From the NCBI GenBank assembly GCA_015178975.1, contig WHVD01000009.1, positions 124,001 through 188,000 on the forward strand: 64,000 nucleotides of DNA, given 5' to 3'. The notes under the pieces were generated by a model that did no database searches, was not told where the DNA came from, and saw only the letters and a program-made list of their open reading frames with translations. Below are positions 9,259 to 20,039 of the stretch, in pieces. The stretch comes from Hysterangium stoloniferum (lineage: Eukaryota > Basidiomycota > Agaricomycetes > Hysterangiales > Hysterangiaceae). Within the stretch, counting starts at the first letter, position 1. Each line of letters begins with the position of its first letter. The translations under genes and the position numbers were made by a program.

Positions 9259-12200
9259 GAATTGCTGAGAGCAATGAATGAAAAACTGCTTTTCGAACTT
9301 GCTATGGATCCTTTGAATGGTTGGTTATGCCATTCAGCCTTACCAATGCCCCTTCTGCCTTTCAACATTTTGTTAATGATATATTTTCCAACATGCTTGA
9401 TATGTGTTATAGTCTATTTGGACAACATTTTGGTATTTTCTGAGGATCCTGCTCTTCATGATGAGCAGGTCTGCAAAGTTTTCTGAAGACTCTGAAAGAA
9501 TGGTTTTTTTGCCAATGGTAAAAAATCCTATTTCAACATGGATTCTATTGAATATTTAGGTTTCATTATCGACTGATGGTCTCTGTATGGACAAAACTAA
9601 AGTTCAAGTTGTCCATGACTGGCCCAAACCACAGAAAGTCAAAGACATCCAGTCATTTTTAGGTTTTGCAAACTTCTACCATCATTTTATTCAGAACTAC
9701 TTGGATATTACAATACTGCTCACTCACCTTATCCATAAATCTCAACCATGGGTTTTTGATGACAACTGCCACTCTGCTTTCCAGACTTTAAAAAAATACT
9801 TTCACTTTTGCTCCAATTCTTTCTCATTGGAAACCTGATGTTTCAATTATTGTGGAAAGCAATGCTTCTGACTATGCAATTGCCACAATTCTTTCCATTC
9901 AAGATTCCAATGGTGAAATTCATCTGGTCACATTTCTTTCTCAGACACTTTCAGTTTCTGAACTCAACTATGACATTCATAATAAGGAACTTTTGGCAAT
10001 CTTTGAAGCTTTCAAACATTGGCAGCACTACCTCGAAGGTTCCGCAACTCCCATTGATGTTGTTACTGATCACAAAAATCTCAAATACTTTTCCACTACT
10101 AAATTTCTGACCCACCAGCAAGCCCACTGGTCTGAATTTTTTTCCACTTTCAACATGATTATCCATTTCTGACCTGGACATCTTGGTGGAAAACCAGATG
10201 CCATGACCTGACATTGGAATGTCTATCCTAAAGAGGGAGAAAGTAACTACACTGTTGTTAATCTGCATAACTTGAAACCAGTTTTTACAACACAGCAACT
10301 TTCCACATCTATTCAAGTGACTTCCCTCTACTATCCAATTATGATTATGGACATTGAGCAATTACGTCAAGATATCCTTTCCACACTCACTTCTGATCTG
10401 GCCCTCAAGCCACACCTTGAAGTCCTCAATAACCCCAATCAACCCCAATGGTTACAAGACTCTCAAGGTTTCATCCATCTTGATGGACATATCTACATTC
10501 CAGATTCCAATAATCTCCGACTCTGCATACTTCAGTACAAACATGATCATCCAATCTCCAGACATTATGGCATTAACAATACTTTTGGTCTAATCCAAAG
10601 AGAATATACTTGGCCCAACCTCCGAGATTTCATAACCCAGTTCTGTAAGTCATGCACCACCTGCTTATGCTCTAAATCCCAGAGACATAAGCTGTACAGC
10701 CTTCTCAAGCAACTTCTGATACTAGAAAAACCCTGGAACTCAATTTCCATGGATTTTATTGAACAACTTCCAACTTCTGAAGGCTTTACATCCATCCTAG
10801 TTATGACCAGAATTCCTGCCAGACTCTGGGCACTAATTTATATGCACCAATTGTCAGTTTACCGGAATTCCCGCCAGACTCTGTACATCAGACTTGTCTA
10901 TGTTCGACTTCGTTACATTGTGTATCAGTCACCGGAATACCCACTGGACTCCATCCCTGTCTATGTCTGACCTCATCCTGCACATCAGTCACCAGACCCC
11001 ACTCAGAAAACCCGTCATCCCTCTAACAGAGCCCCATTCCCATTTTAGTCAAATGACCTGTCATGATTCAGACTCCACTCCCACTCCATTTCCCGTTATG
11101 GTTTATGATTTGTCATGATTCAGACTCCGCTCCATTCCATTCCATCCCATTCCTAATACCAAATTTGGTGTTTACTATTCTCGTTTCATGTTTTGCTAGT
11201 TTCGTTTCATCATTACTAAATTTGGTATGTCATTCATTCCATGGTCTATATAGTCTGGCAGATGTTGTACATACAATCCAGTCAGAAAAACAGCTTAGAT
11301 TCCCCCCAGTAATCTAATACATTTTCCACTCTAAACTCCTACTTGAATTACACCGCTCATGCTAGTTGGAGCCCACGGGCTCTGGTGCATCTATCTCTCT
11401 TATTTATCTCAACTCCTGACCTTTCGACCCACGACCTCTGACCTATGACCTCTCGACCCATGAACCCCACCTGGACTCCCCGGGATTCCTGTCTGCCTGT
11501 CTGAAATTGGACAACATGATCTCATGAGGGCACAGCCTATAAGCTGAAGCCAAGTCCTACTGGATATCCTGTGGGTTTCTCTGGAAACCCGCCATGTATG
11601 TACCCTAACACTAGTTGTTGTAGATCAGTTCTTGAAACAAGGAATTTTCATACCCACTCACGATACAATCATGTCCTTACAATTAGCAGAACTTTTCATT
11701 ATTCACGTATTTCCAAACATGGTGTTCCATCTCACATAACTTCTGATTGAGGCTCCAAGTTCGTTTCCCATTTCTTCCAGCTCAATGGTTTATCTGACTT
11801 GATGGATGTATCTACATATATCCCAGATCCTGGTGATCTCCAACATTGTTGTAGACTGATTTTCAAAACAAGGAATTTTCATACCCACTCATGATACTAT
11901 CACATTCTTGCAACTAGTGGAATTATTTGTTATCCATGTATTTTCCAAACACAGTGTTCTGGGACATGTCACTTCTGATTGAGGTTCTGAGTTCATCTCC
12001 TACTTCTTCAAGTCACTCAGAAAAGCTCTCAACATGAAGTTACACTTCACTTCCAGATACCACCCAGAAGGTGACAGACAAACAGAATGTGTCAACTAAA
12101 CACTGGAATAATATCTCCATATTTATTGCAATTATCAACAGGACAACTGGAAATCCCTTCTTCCACTTGTGGAATTCACATACAACAACTCCTGAATCCC

Positions 12201-12828
12201 ACCACTGGCATCTTTGCCAACAAAGGCTACAACCCTAATCTTGCTGTCCATCCTGAACAAGATCTTACATCTGCCCATGCTCAAGAATTTATTACAGATC
12301 TCAATGGGTTACATCAGGAATTTTATCAACATTCCATGGACCAAAACAAAATTCTGCCTCCTAACTTCAAGATTGGAGATCATGCTTTTGTGAAGGCTCA
12401 ATTTTTCTGAACTACCCAACCTTCAAAAAAACATGCCAAGAAGTTTCCAGGCCCTTTTGAGATTATAGCACAAGCTGGCTCACTTTCTTGGACTCTCCAA
12501 CTTCCTGATAATATGCAAGCAGTCCACCCTGTTTCCATGCTTCCATGTTGGAACCTTGTGTTCCTAACACTATTCCAGAACATATTCAACCTCTACCCTC
12601 CAGTTATTATTCATGGAGAACCTGAATTTGAAATTTCCAAATTTTGAATTCCAAGATTGACAATCACCATTGCACCTGCAAACTGCTGTATTTGGTCAAA
12701 TGGGCAGGCAATTAAGGTACCAACAAGGAAACTTCCTGGATATTGGCTTTGGAACTTGGACACACTATAGAAATTGTATTTGACTTCCACAATAACTATC
12801 CTAGTAAACCTGGACCTTTATCATCACT
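9259..12828 (+). pseudogene. Ty3/gypsy chromovirus polyprotein remnant (RT-RNaseH-IN-chromodomain)
   Basis: Decayed Pol in the order of a chromovirus. Reverse transcriptase at 9259-9830 has NAPSAFQ-like remnants and the catalytic box as YLDN instead of YLDD, then FLGFANFY. RNase H at 9850-10140 has SDYAIATILS, LSVSELNYDIHNKELLA and TDHKNLKYF. Integrase at 10290-12400 has the zinc-binding H2C2 segment (HDHPISRHYG ... CKSCTTC) and core starting near SISMDFIEQLP. A chromodomain at about 12640-12828 has LLYLVKWAG, ETSWILA and the PSKPGPL end. The front (gag, protease) is missing. There are several frameshifts and at least six TGA codons where Arg is expected. A solo LTR sits in the integrase core and part of the integrase is duplicated. 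Confidence 0.9.
10802..11610 (+). repeat. Solo LTR of family A (copy A1) inside integrase
   Basis: About 809 bp homologous along its length to 56784-57643. It ends CCCTAACA and is flanked by CTAGT (10797-10801 and 11611-11615); removing it restores integrase reading ...SILVVVD. The first three bases (TGT) are lost. The shared LTR motif is at 11526-11557. Many CG dinucleotides of the other copy are TG or CA here. Confidence 0.9.
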
Positions 12829-13277
12829 CTAATCTCCAATATTTCCAATATTTCTGATATCTGTCTGCCTTTCCTTTTTCACAGAATACTTGAAAGTTCA
12901 CACCAACAATTTTGCAAATTAAATTATTAAAATCATTTTACATTTCTTTTAATGCTTCCACTTCTCCAAATTTCAGCTCCTCCACATCTCCTCCTGAACC
13001 TCATCATTATTTCCCAGCTCCCTCTGAAACTCCATCCTGTCCTCAAGTTCCATGACAACACCATTTTACAACCCAGAACCTTCCCCTCCTGGTTCCTCCC
13101 ACACATATTTTTCAGTTACTGCTATGACACCAATACTGACCATTACCTTCTCCAATATTTTGATCTGCCTTTAGAAGTTTTGATTCATCACCCTAAAACC
13201 CTTAACCTGGATCTGGTTATTGAGTTCCAGGACTTCCCACACTTTTGACAGTTCCATGGCAATTTGGAGTATAGCAT
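12829..13277. other. Chromovirus 3' region, no sense gene seen
   Basis: AT-rich sequence after the chromodomain stop. The weak plus-strand frame at 12952-13248 is pyrimidine-rich and not recognisable. Likely part of the same old retroelement. Confidence 0.4.
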
Positions 13278-14306
13278 TTACATTATCCTGCAGAAGACTC
13301 TCATATGGAGATTGTGCAACTCCTTTGCACCAAGTTGAGGTTCTGATGCCCCAGCATTTTCTGATGGTCCCACAGTTTCCATCTTCTCCATTCTTTCCAC
13401 CTTACCCATCTTCTCCAGTTTCTTGCCATTCTTCAAAACCTGTTTCTGGTGAGTGTGCACAGAACTTTGTTAACCACACATGAGTAACAAGATGCACCCC
13501 ATTTCACCTTCTGTTTCCCACATTTGATTCTCTGATCCTCACACTGTTTGCACAGAACTCCATTTACCTCATCTATTTGCTCCAGGACTGTTAGGATCCT
13601 ATTGTCTTGGACCATTCCTTTCATACTAGAAAACTTTCGTCATCTCATTATCAGAGACTCTGCCCACATCATTACCTCATGGTGCCTCTGATACTTGTTT
13701 ATAGTATATTTCTGCCCCATTCCATCTCCACTCCACACATTCCTCCATTTCCCTCTCCATGTATACTCTTATTTGCCACCTAGTATTGTTTCTTAGTACC
13801 ATACATTAGTTTCTATATCTCCCCACCTCGTCATCACTTCCCTGTGATCCATCCTACACTTCACTTCTTTGATCAGACTTCCAATCATCCATCTCAATGT
13901 AGTATAAAGCTCTTTTCATGTACACTACAGTTCTTCAGTTCAAATATCAACTTAGATTAGCCTCTCTTAGTTTTTCACCTTCCCTCCCCTCACTATACTC
14001 CTCAAGAGTGGTCTTCAGCAAGCTGTGACCCTCTATCTCTTGACTCTTAGTATTTCAGCCCTCCAGTCAATTATGCTAAGTGTTGACTCTTGCTCATATT
14101 GTACTATCTGCTCTGTTTGAAATACCAGAGCACCCTGACAGTTTGTGCGAGGGTACAACACATACTGTAAGTTGAAGCCAAGCTCCACTATGGTTATAGA
14201 GTTGGACCTCCCAACTAGTACAATCTCTATAATCAGCCCCCTGATTAACTCATTTCCCATCATTGGCCCTCCAACTAGAGCATTCCCCCTCTTCCAGGTT
14301 AATGTA

Positions 14307-15908
14307 CAGTGGGGGACAAAACCATTCCAATGATTTTTTATATGTCAAAGAATGTTGAATAACTCAATCAGTACTTGACCAATTGACCTGAAATTTTTAA
14401 TTTAGGTAGTCATATATATTGGCTATATACACTAAGAATTCTATGACATATGCATTATTTGTCATCAAACTATAAATCAAATACTAATACAATCTCATTG
14501 GAACAGTTTTGTCCCTGTCACATGATTAGCACATAACCTTATTGATTATCCACAAATAAATGCAAATAAAATCATGTGACCTGTTCAAATTGTGTATATA
14601 TACAACTGTTCACTTCTCCAAGTGATAGCATCCCAACAACCCATCAGTTTACATCATGAGAGCTCTCACTCCTGCTCAACTTGATCATGTTCTTACTCTA
14701 CTTGACAAGGGCAAGTCTGCACATGAAGTAGCTGCTACCACTGGTCATTCTGTCTCTACTATACCCAGAATTCACTCTAAATATTCTTCCTCCCTCTCCA
14801 AAGTAGCTGGAGGTCGTCCATACAAACTTCCTTCTGATACCCATTACATCATCCAACAAATCACTTCCCAGAAGATTGACCATGTTACTCAGGCCTATAA
14901 AGTCCTACAAGATAAGAATGGAGAGTTTATCTCTGCAAGAACAATTAGTAGGAAACTCAAGAAAGCTGGAATGAAGGCTGTGGTGAAGAGGAAAAGGCCT
15001 AAACTCACAAAAAGGCATAGAAGGGAGAGGCTGGACTTTGCATTGGCACACAAGAACTGGTCTCTGGAGGACTGGAAGAGGGTTGATTGGTCATATGAGA
15101 CTAAAATCAATCGTTTGGGGTCAGATGGGAGGAAGTGGGTGTGGAAAAAAGGAGGAGAGGGGCTCAGTGATAGGCTGGTTGAAGGCACAGTCAAGTTTGG
15201 AGGGGGGAATCTGATGTTGTGAGGTTGTATGTTCTGGGAAGGACCAGGATATGCCACCAAGATTGATGGGAGGACGGATGCTGAACTTTATGTTAGCATT
15301 TTGGAGGATGAATTTCAAGAATCTCTCAAGCATTACAAGAAGAAGACTGGAGATATTGTCTTTCAGCAAGACAATGATCCCAAACACAAGAGCAAGAAGG
15401 CCACCAATTGGCTTAATGGCAGTGATTTTTATGTCATGATATGGCCCCCTCAATCTGCTGATCTTAATCCAATTGAACACCTTTGGCATTACCTCAAGAA
15501 GAGGCTACTAAAGTATGAAGTGGAGCCTAGGAGTATTCAGGAGTTATGGGAAAGGGTCCAGACAGAATGGGACAGGATTCCTGCTTCTATTTGTCAGAAT
15601 TTGATAGAGAGTATGTCTAGAAGGATTGCAGCTGTTTTCGATGCCAAGGGGGGTTACACCAAGTACTAGATTATATGATTTGTATTGGATTATATACCAG
15701 GGACAAAACTGTTCCAATGAGATTGCATTAGTATTTGATTTATAGTTTGATGACAAATAATGCTTATGTCATAGAATTCTTAGGGTATATAGCCAACATA
15801 TATGACTACCTAAATTAAAAATTTCAGGTCAATTGGTCAAGTACTCAGTGAGTTAGTCAACATTCTTTGACATATAAAAAATCATTGGAACGGTTTTGTC
15901 CCCCACTG
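14307..15908 (+). mobile_element. Tc1/mariner-like element 3 (1602 bp) inside LTR B1
   Basis: TA duplications at 14305-14306 and 15909-15910. Tips CAGTGGGGGACAAAAC and GTTTTGTCCCCCACTG. Terminal inverted repeats of about 210 bp (14307-14520 and 15699-15908) again have the tip motif repeated, reversed, at the inner edge (CCATTCCAATG outside, CATTGGAACAG inside). It lies just before the 3' end of the LTR. Confidence 0.93.
14656..15669 (+). pseudogene. Tc1-like transposase with in-frame TGA and lost first Asp
   Basis: Nearly full length (about 337 codons), starting MRALTPAQLD with a helix-turn-helix N-terminus and ending GGYTKY. A single TGA at 15220-15222 replaces a conserved Trp (LMVWG context reads LML-stop-G). 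The first catalytic Asp is Tyr (WSYETKIN, where WSDETKIN is usual); the second Asp (QQDNDPKH) and Glu (NPIEHLW) remain. Otherwise uninterrupted, so it died recently. The mutated Asp means readthrough alone would not give an active enzyme. Confidence 0.93.
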
Positions 15909-16330
15909 TATGTAGATCTTAACAAGAACTCTCACCTTTTGTTTCTGTTTCAGATATTAAACATAAATTCCGGACTTTGAATGAATAACTTACTTTTGGA
16001 CTTGAAGGCCCAGCCTCTTCTTCCTCTTCAGCTTTTTGCTAATTCATGGTAAATGGGATATCAAATGGAAAACTGACAGACCAGTACACACCCTCCCTTC
16101 ACCCCCCTCCAACTGTCTTTCCTCCTCCTCTTTCAGCTTCTTTTCCCTCTCTGCCTGAAACCTTTGCTCTTCCTCTAATCTCTGAACCACCTCCTTCTGT
16201 TCTGTCTCAACACATTCTTTTTCCTGATGTTCCACATCTTCCGCCTCTTGCAACCCACACTTCAACTCCTTTGCCTCCTCTTCCTGCTTGCACCTTAATT
16301 CCTCCATCCTCTGTCATTTCAGTTTAATTC

Positions 16331-16592
16331 CTTGACCTTTGACACTTTGGGAGTTTCAGCATCAAAATATTTGGGTGTTTTGGTAAAGAGGGAAGATGGA
16401 TTGACATGCAAGTTCAGGGACAAGAAAGAAAATTGCTAATTTGAATTTCTTGGGATTTTTATACCCAGGACCCAGCCTCTGAAACTATCCACCTCCAGAC
16501 ATGTGTTCCTATGACACATAATGGATTATCAACAGCTCAATACTTTTGTACCTAATTTCCTCTATGGGACTTTGGCCTTAATGAGGGGGTAC
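16331..16592. other. 3' untranslated end of the chromovirus with polypurine tract
   Basis: No coding signal. The last bases before 16593, GAGGGGGTAC, are a polypurine tract placed exactly at the start of the next LTR, as expected for priming of plus-strand synthesis. Confidence 0.55.
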
Positions 16593-17556
16593 TGTTACAA
16601 TCCATTCCCAGATATTTCAATATTCTGAAATAATCCTCTGATCCCAGATATTTTGATATTTTGATATACAGTAAGCTCCACCTCCAGAATACCATCAATT
16701 CCTGGACATTTTGAATTTGTCCTTGTTCTGTATTTGGTAACTTGTCTGTTGACAAGTATTCATTTGTTTGCTTATTATGTTCCCAATTTGGAACTCCTAT
16801 CCCAATCCATCCTATTGTGATCTCAATTTGTAGTACAATTACCAGAAAGTCTTTATTAGTTTCCACACATTGTACTTACATCTTAGATCTGATATTGACT
16901 TAGTTAGCCTATTCCTCTTCTCTTTCTGTATGCTTGATATTCAGACCTCTTTGGAACTCTGATTATCTGTAAGCTCCTTGGCACTTATCTGCCCTCTGAA
17001 ATTAAGGATGTTGAGTTGGAGACAAGAATATGAAAGGATTTTGAGTCTATATGCGAAGCTCAGTGAGTGAATAACTTTCACTATATATTATAGTACCTGT
17101 ATGTGAAGCTACAAGATGTTTAATAAGTAATAGAATGATAATAAATGATTGCGCATATACCTCAGTGAGTGAATAACTTTCACTGAGGTATATTGCAAAT
17201 ATTGCGACTTTTTATTTACTTTGTAAGTGTTTAGGAGAGTTGTTAGGAGAGTAAAAAGGAGGGATTTCAATACTCGAAGTTCCTGGTTAATTGCATCATT
17301 AAAGGGGAAATATATAATCAAAGGAGTTAGTTCCCCCTTATGGCAATATAGCATATGCACATATACTCATCATTGCGGATTCAATTGTGATTTCAGTTTA
17401 TGTGAAGACTTGCTATTATTAACAAAGGGTTTGCATAGGGGCACACCACATAAGCTGAAGCCAAGTCCTGACCCTACCTGGAAGTATCTGAGTTCCCAGT
17501 TATTTCCCAATAGTTCTCAGAATAGGCTTTTGACACAGCACTTATGTACAGTAACA
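16593..17556 (+). repeat. LTR family D, probable 3' LTR of the chromovirus
   Basis: Starts TGTTACAATCC directly after a polypurine tract and ends CAGTAACA (964 bp). The shared motif is at 17436-17468. Fragments occur at 8192-8516 (plus) and 49799-50374 (minus). An internal 22-base direct repeat with a palindrome lies at 17061-17190. Confidence 0.7.
17061..17190. repeat. Duplicated CAGTGAGTGAATAACTTTCACT motif with hairpin
   Basis: The same 22-base sequence occurs at about 17064 and 17163. The second copy sits in a perfect 10-base inverted repeat (ACCTCAGTGA ... TCACTGAGGT) around a short loop. The ~77 bases between copies are AT-rich. It could be an insertion footprint inside LTR D. Confidence 0.6.
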
Positions 17557-17614
17557 CATGTGTACTACATCATCTTCTAAAAGGTTCTCACAGGGGCAAC
17601 CCAGTGGGGGGTAC

Positions 17615-18289
17615 TGTTAGAAACCATGTTTTTGGAACCCCACTTGTAGTATTCATGGTGTCCTGACAACTTCTCTTCAAGCAGTTTCCTGTTTTGGCCA
17701 TGCTCCCCCACTTCCATTCTGACAGCCTTCCACTATTCCTTGCATTACTCCATTGTGTTATTCACTTTCCTGAACTCTTAATGTTTTCTATTTACCTCAT
17801 ATTTCATCATTTTGATTCTTAACCCATTTCCCTCACTTTGCTACTGTTTGTAATACCATTTTCAGACCTCCATCTCATTCTATATCATTCCACCTTCCAT
17901 CCCAAGTTGGTATAAAGTCTCCTCCTTGTATTGTACTTTTCTTTAGTTCAAATATCAATTTAGGATTCCCCATTCTTGACTTAGGTTCTCTCTGTTCTAG
18001 TCTCACTGTTAATATCCTCATACACCAGTCTTTGGCAAGTCTAAGACTTAGATCATCTTCAACCTCAGACTCTAGCCCTCTGGTTATTAGCTAAGTGTCA
18101 ATTATACTTTAGTTTGAGATGTACTCCTTGTTTGTATTGAAATACCAAAGCATCCCAACAGTTCATGTAAGGGCACAACACATAAGTTGAAGCCAAACTC
18201 CACTCATCTCCAGAACCAGATGTCCTGGTTAAGTACATATGGCTTCCTGGCCTTTTGCCTTAGTCCCTTTTGCTCTTTGACATTTAACA
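17615..18289 (+). repeat. LTR family C copy C1
   Basis: Begins TGTTAGAAACC after a purine tract (CAGTGGGGGGTAC) and ends CATTTAACA (675 bp). The shared LTR motif is at 18169-18201. Upstream text TTGAAATACCAAAGCA also matches family B, so B and C are distant relatives. Confidence 0.75.
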
Positions 18290-18634
18290 TTTATACTAAC
18301 TGGTGACAAGAAATGCAGAATTATATGGAAGACACAGAGGTCCAAAAATAGGATTATGGATACTAATGGAAGAGTAAGATGGAGAAAACAAGTACTGGAT
18401 CAAAATGGTGAAGGTATGGGGTAAAAAGAAAGCAATAAGAGTTTAGGAAAGCAAATAACACACTAGAATGATGCAAGGAATAATGGAACAGGAGAGCATG
18501 GCCAAAAAAGGAAACTGCTTGAAGATGAGTTATTGGGATACTGTCATCAGGGATGCCAGTGTCAGTGGCACTGAAGGGCAGGTTACCAGAAAGGCCAATA
18601 CCACAAGCAGGGTTCCAAAAAGGTGATTCTTAAC
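18290..18634 (-). repeat. LTR family C copy C2, inverted and truncated
   Basis: Read on the minus strand from 18634 it begins TGTTAAGAATC, then TTTTTGGAACCC and CAAGCAGTTTCC, matching the first ~345 bases of copy C1. It is preceded (on its strand) by a purine tract ACTGGGGGTC, so it is also a 3' LTR start. It abuts C1, forming an imperfect inverted repeat. Confidence 0.75.
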
Positions 18635-19135
18635 AGACCCCCAGTGTTCAGCTAAGAGTCAATCTTTTTCCCATGCAGGGCCACTTTGATAAAAAGAAAT
18701 TGGTGTAGGGTTCGAATGTATTGATAATTGCAAATAAACAGCCCACATTTTTCTTAGTTAAATAAGAAAAAAAATAAGAACAAAAAAAAGAACCATGAAT
18801 TTTGCAAGCCAAAGAGAGCTGGTATTGCAGTCTCTGGATTTCTCCAAAGAATTTTATCACACCAGGATGAGAACTATGAACTGAGTGATGTGAACTGTGA
18901 TAGGAAGGATCCTGATTTAAAACATTGCCACCTGGATTGGGAGGAACAGGGGCTGAGGCAGACTCACCAGAGTTTGCACAGTCATGATATGGACAGAAAG
19001 TGTCATTAATGGTGATCCTATAGATTGTCATTCAGTTGTATAAAGGTTGAGTTTCCTGTCAGCCTCTTGTCTTTCAACTAGAGGATGACAGTAGGCCATT
19101 GAGGAACCAGTTTGCAAGTGTGAGTTTGAATATAC
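18635..19135 (-). other. Internal fragment of an LTR-C element
   Basis: Minus-strand frame 19031-18648 (127 codons; Ser/His/Pro-rich start, PVPPNPGGNV) is continuous into the purine tract before LTR C2, so it belongs to the inside end of that element. I do not recognise a domain. Confidence 0.35.
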
Positions 19136-19310
19136 TGTTAGGAGCTGGAGTTAAAATGGGAAGGGGATGTGAGGACAGGGGTCTGGTAGGTCAATACATA
19201 TTACACTGTAAACCAGCAACTTCAGTTATTAGGATGAATGGAGCTTGGCTGCAATGTATGCATTGCACCCTTGCACAAAACTGTCAGGTGCTCCAGTATT
19301 TTTAAACAAG
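19136..19310 (-). repeat. 3' end fragment of an LTR (B/C-like), minus strand
   Basis: Starts TGTTAGGAGC on the plus strand, so its 3' terminus is on the left. Contains a degenerate copy of the shared motif at about 19240-19275 and the B/C-like phrase CTGTCAGGTGCTCCAGTATTT. Confidence 0.6.
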
Positions 19311-20039
19311 CAAGAAGTACATAGTAAAATACATGTATAAATCAACAGATGCCTTATAAATTGAAAACTGCTGTAAATACAATTACCATGCCAAATAGAT
19401 ACAGATAGTCATAGTTGGGCAGGCTGAGTCTGGCTGCAGCCAGTCTGATGCAACATCACTGTTTTTAAATATTCATGAGCATGCCAATATAATTTGTGAT
19501 GCCTCTGGCGGAATCATGTTCTAAGGTAACATTAGCTCCACTCCATTCACCCTGTAAGCTTTAAAACATTTTACCGCATCCGCTTTAATCTTATTTCATG
19601 ATGGTACAATATTCACAGTGCCACTGCAGATGGTACCGAGGTGTATGTGAATATCAGTCCATGATATTATTTATAGATCCATGGTATCACGCACCATGTG
19701 CCTAATGCCTCACCCAATAAGATCAGTGATAGGTCTCAGACAGATTATTGCGAAGTAAGCTTTTTTTTTCAAAGAAAATCATTTATATAATATCACCCCC
19801 CCTCGTAATATTTCTATGTTTTAAAGGCGGCGTAGTGTTCGTGGACCTTCTGTTTGTCGGTTTTTGATAGTGTACTATATATAAGGGAAAATCCAGGCAG
19901 GAATTTATAACAGTTCCCTGAGAGTACTTGCCAAATTAATAATGTTAAAACCTTCTTCTATGAAATGTGACAAGTTCTGTTTTCATCGATCTAGCCCTAT
20001 CACCATATGCTGATAGGACCACATTAGTGCTCTCTCGCC

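Larger units (their letters stand above)
13589..15924 (+). repeat. LTR family B copy B1, carrying a Tc1-like element
   Basis: Starts TGTTAGGATCC, ends GATCTTAACA; about 732 bp once the Tc1-like insert (14307-15908 plus one TA) is removed. Flanked by AGGAC (13584-13588) and AGAAC (15925-15929), a target duplication with one change. It aligns with 48606-49294. The shared LTR motif is at 14149-14186 with a 6-base insertion. Confidence 0.85.
13278..16330 (-). pseudogene. Antisense Cys-rich/coiled-coil frame downstream of chromovirus Pol
   Basis: On the minus strand, 16307-16044 encodes an extremely Glu/Lys/Gln-rich stretch (EEEAKELK, QRLEEEQRFQAEREKK) that would form a coiled coil. After the LTR-B insertion at 13589-15924 the minus strand continues at 13588-13433 with two cysteine groups, LCKQCEDQRIKCGKQ and CYSCVVNKVLC, then a Lys/Arg-rich piece at 13460-13278. 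Cysteine spacing (CX2CX6C, then CX2CX6C) recalls fungal Zn2Cys6 modules, but I do not recognise the protein. It lies between Pol and the 3' LTR, in opposite orientation. The pieces are not in one continuous frame as they stand. Confidence 0.5.

Noticed and set aside
13220-13483. Plus-strand frames opposite the Cys-rich antisense frame
   Set aside because: Pyrimidine-rich shadow of the minus-strand coiled-coil/Cys frame.
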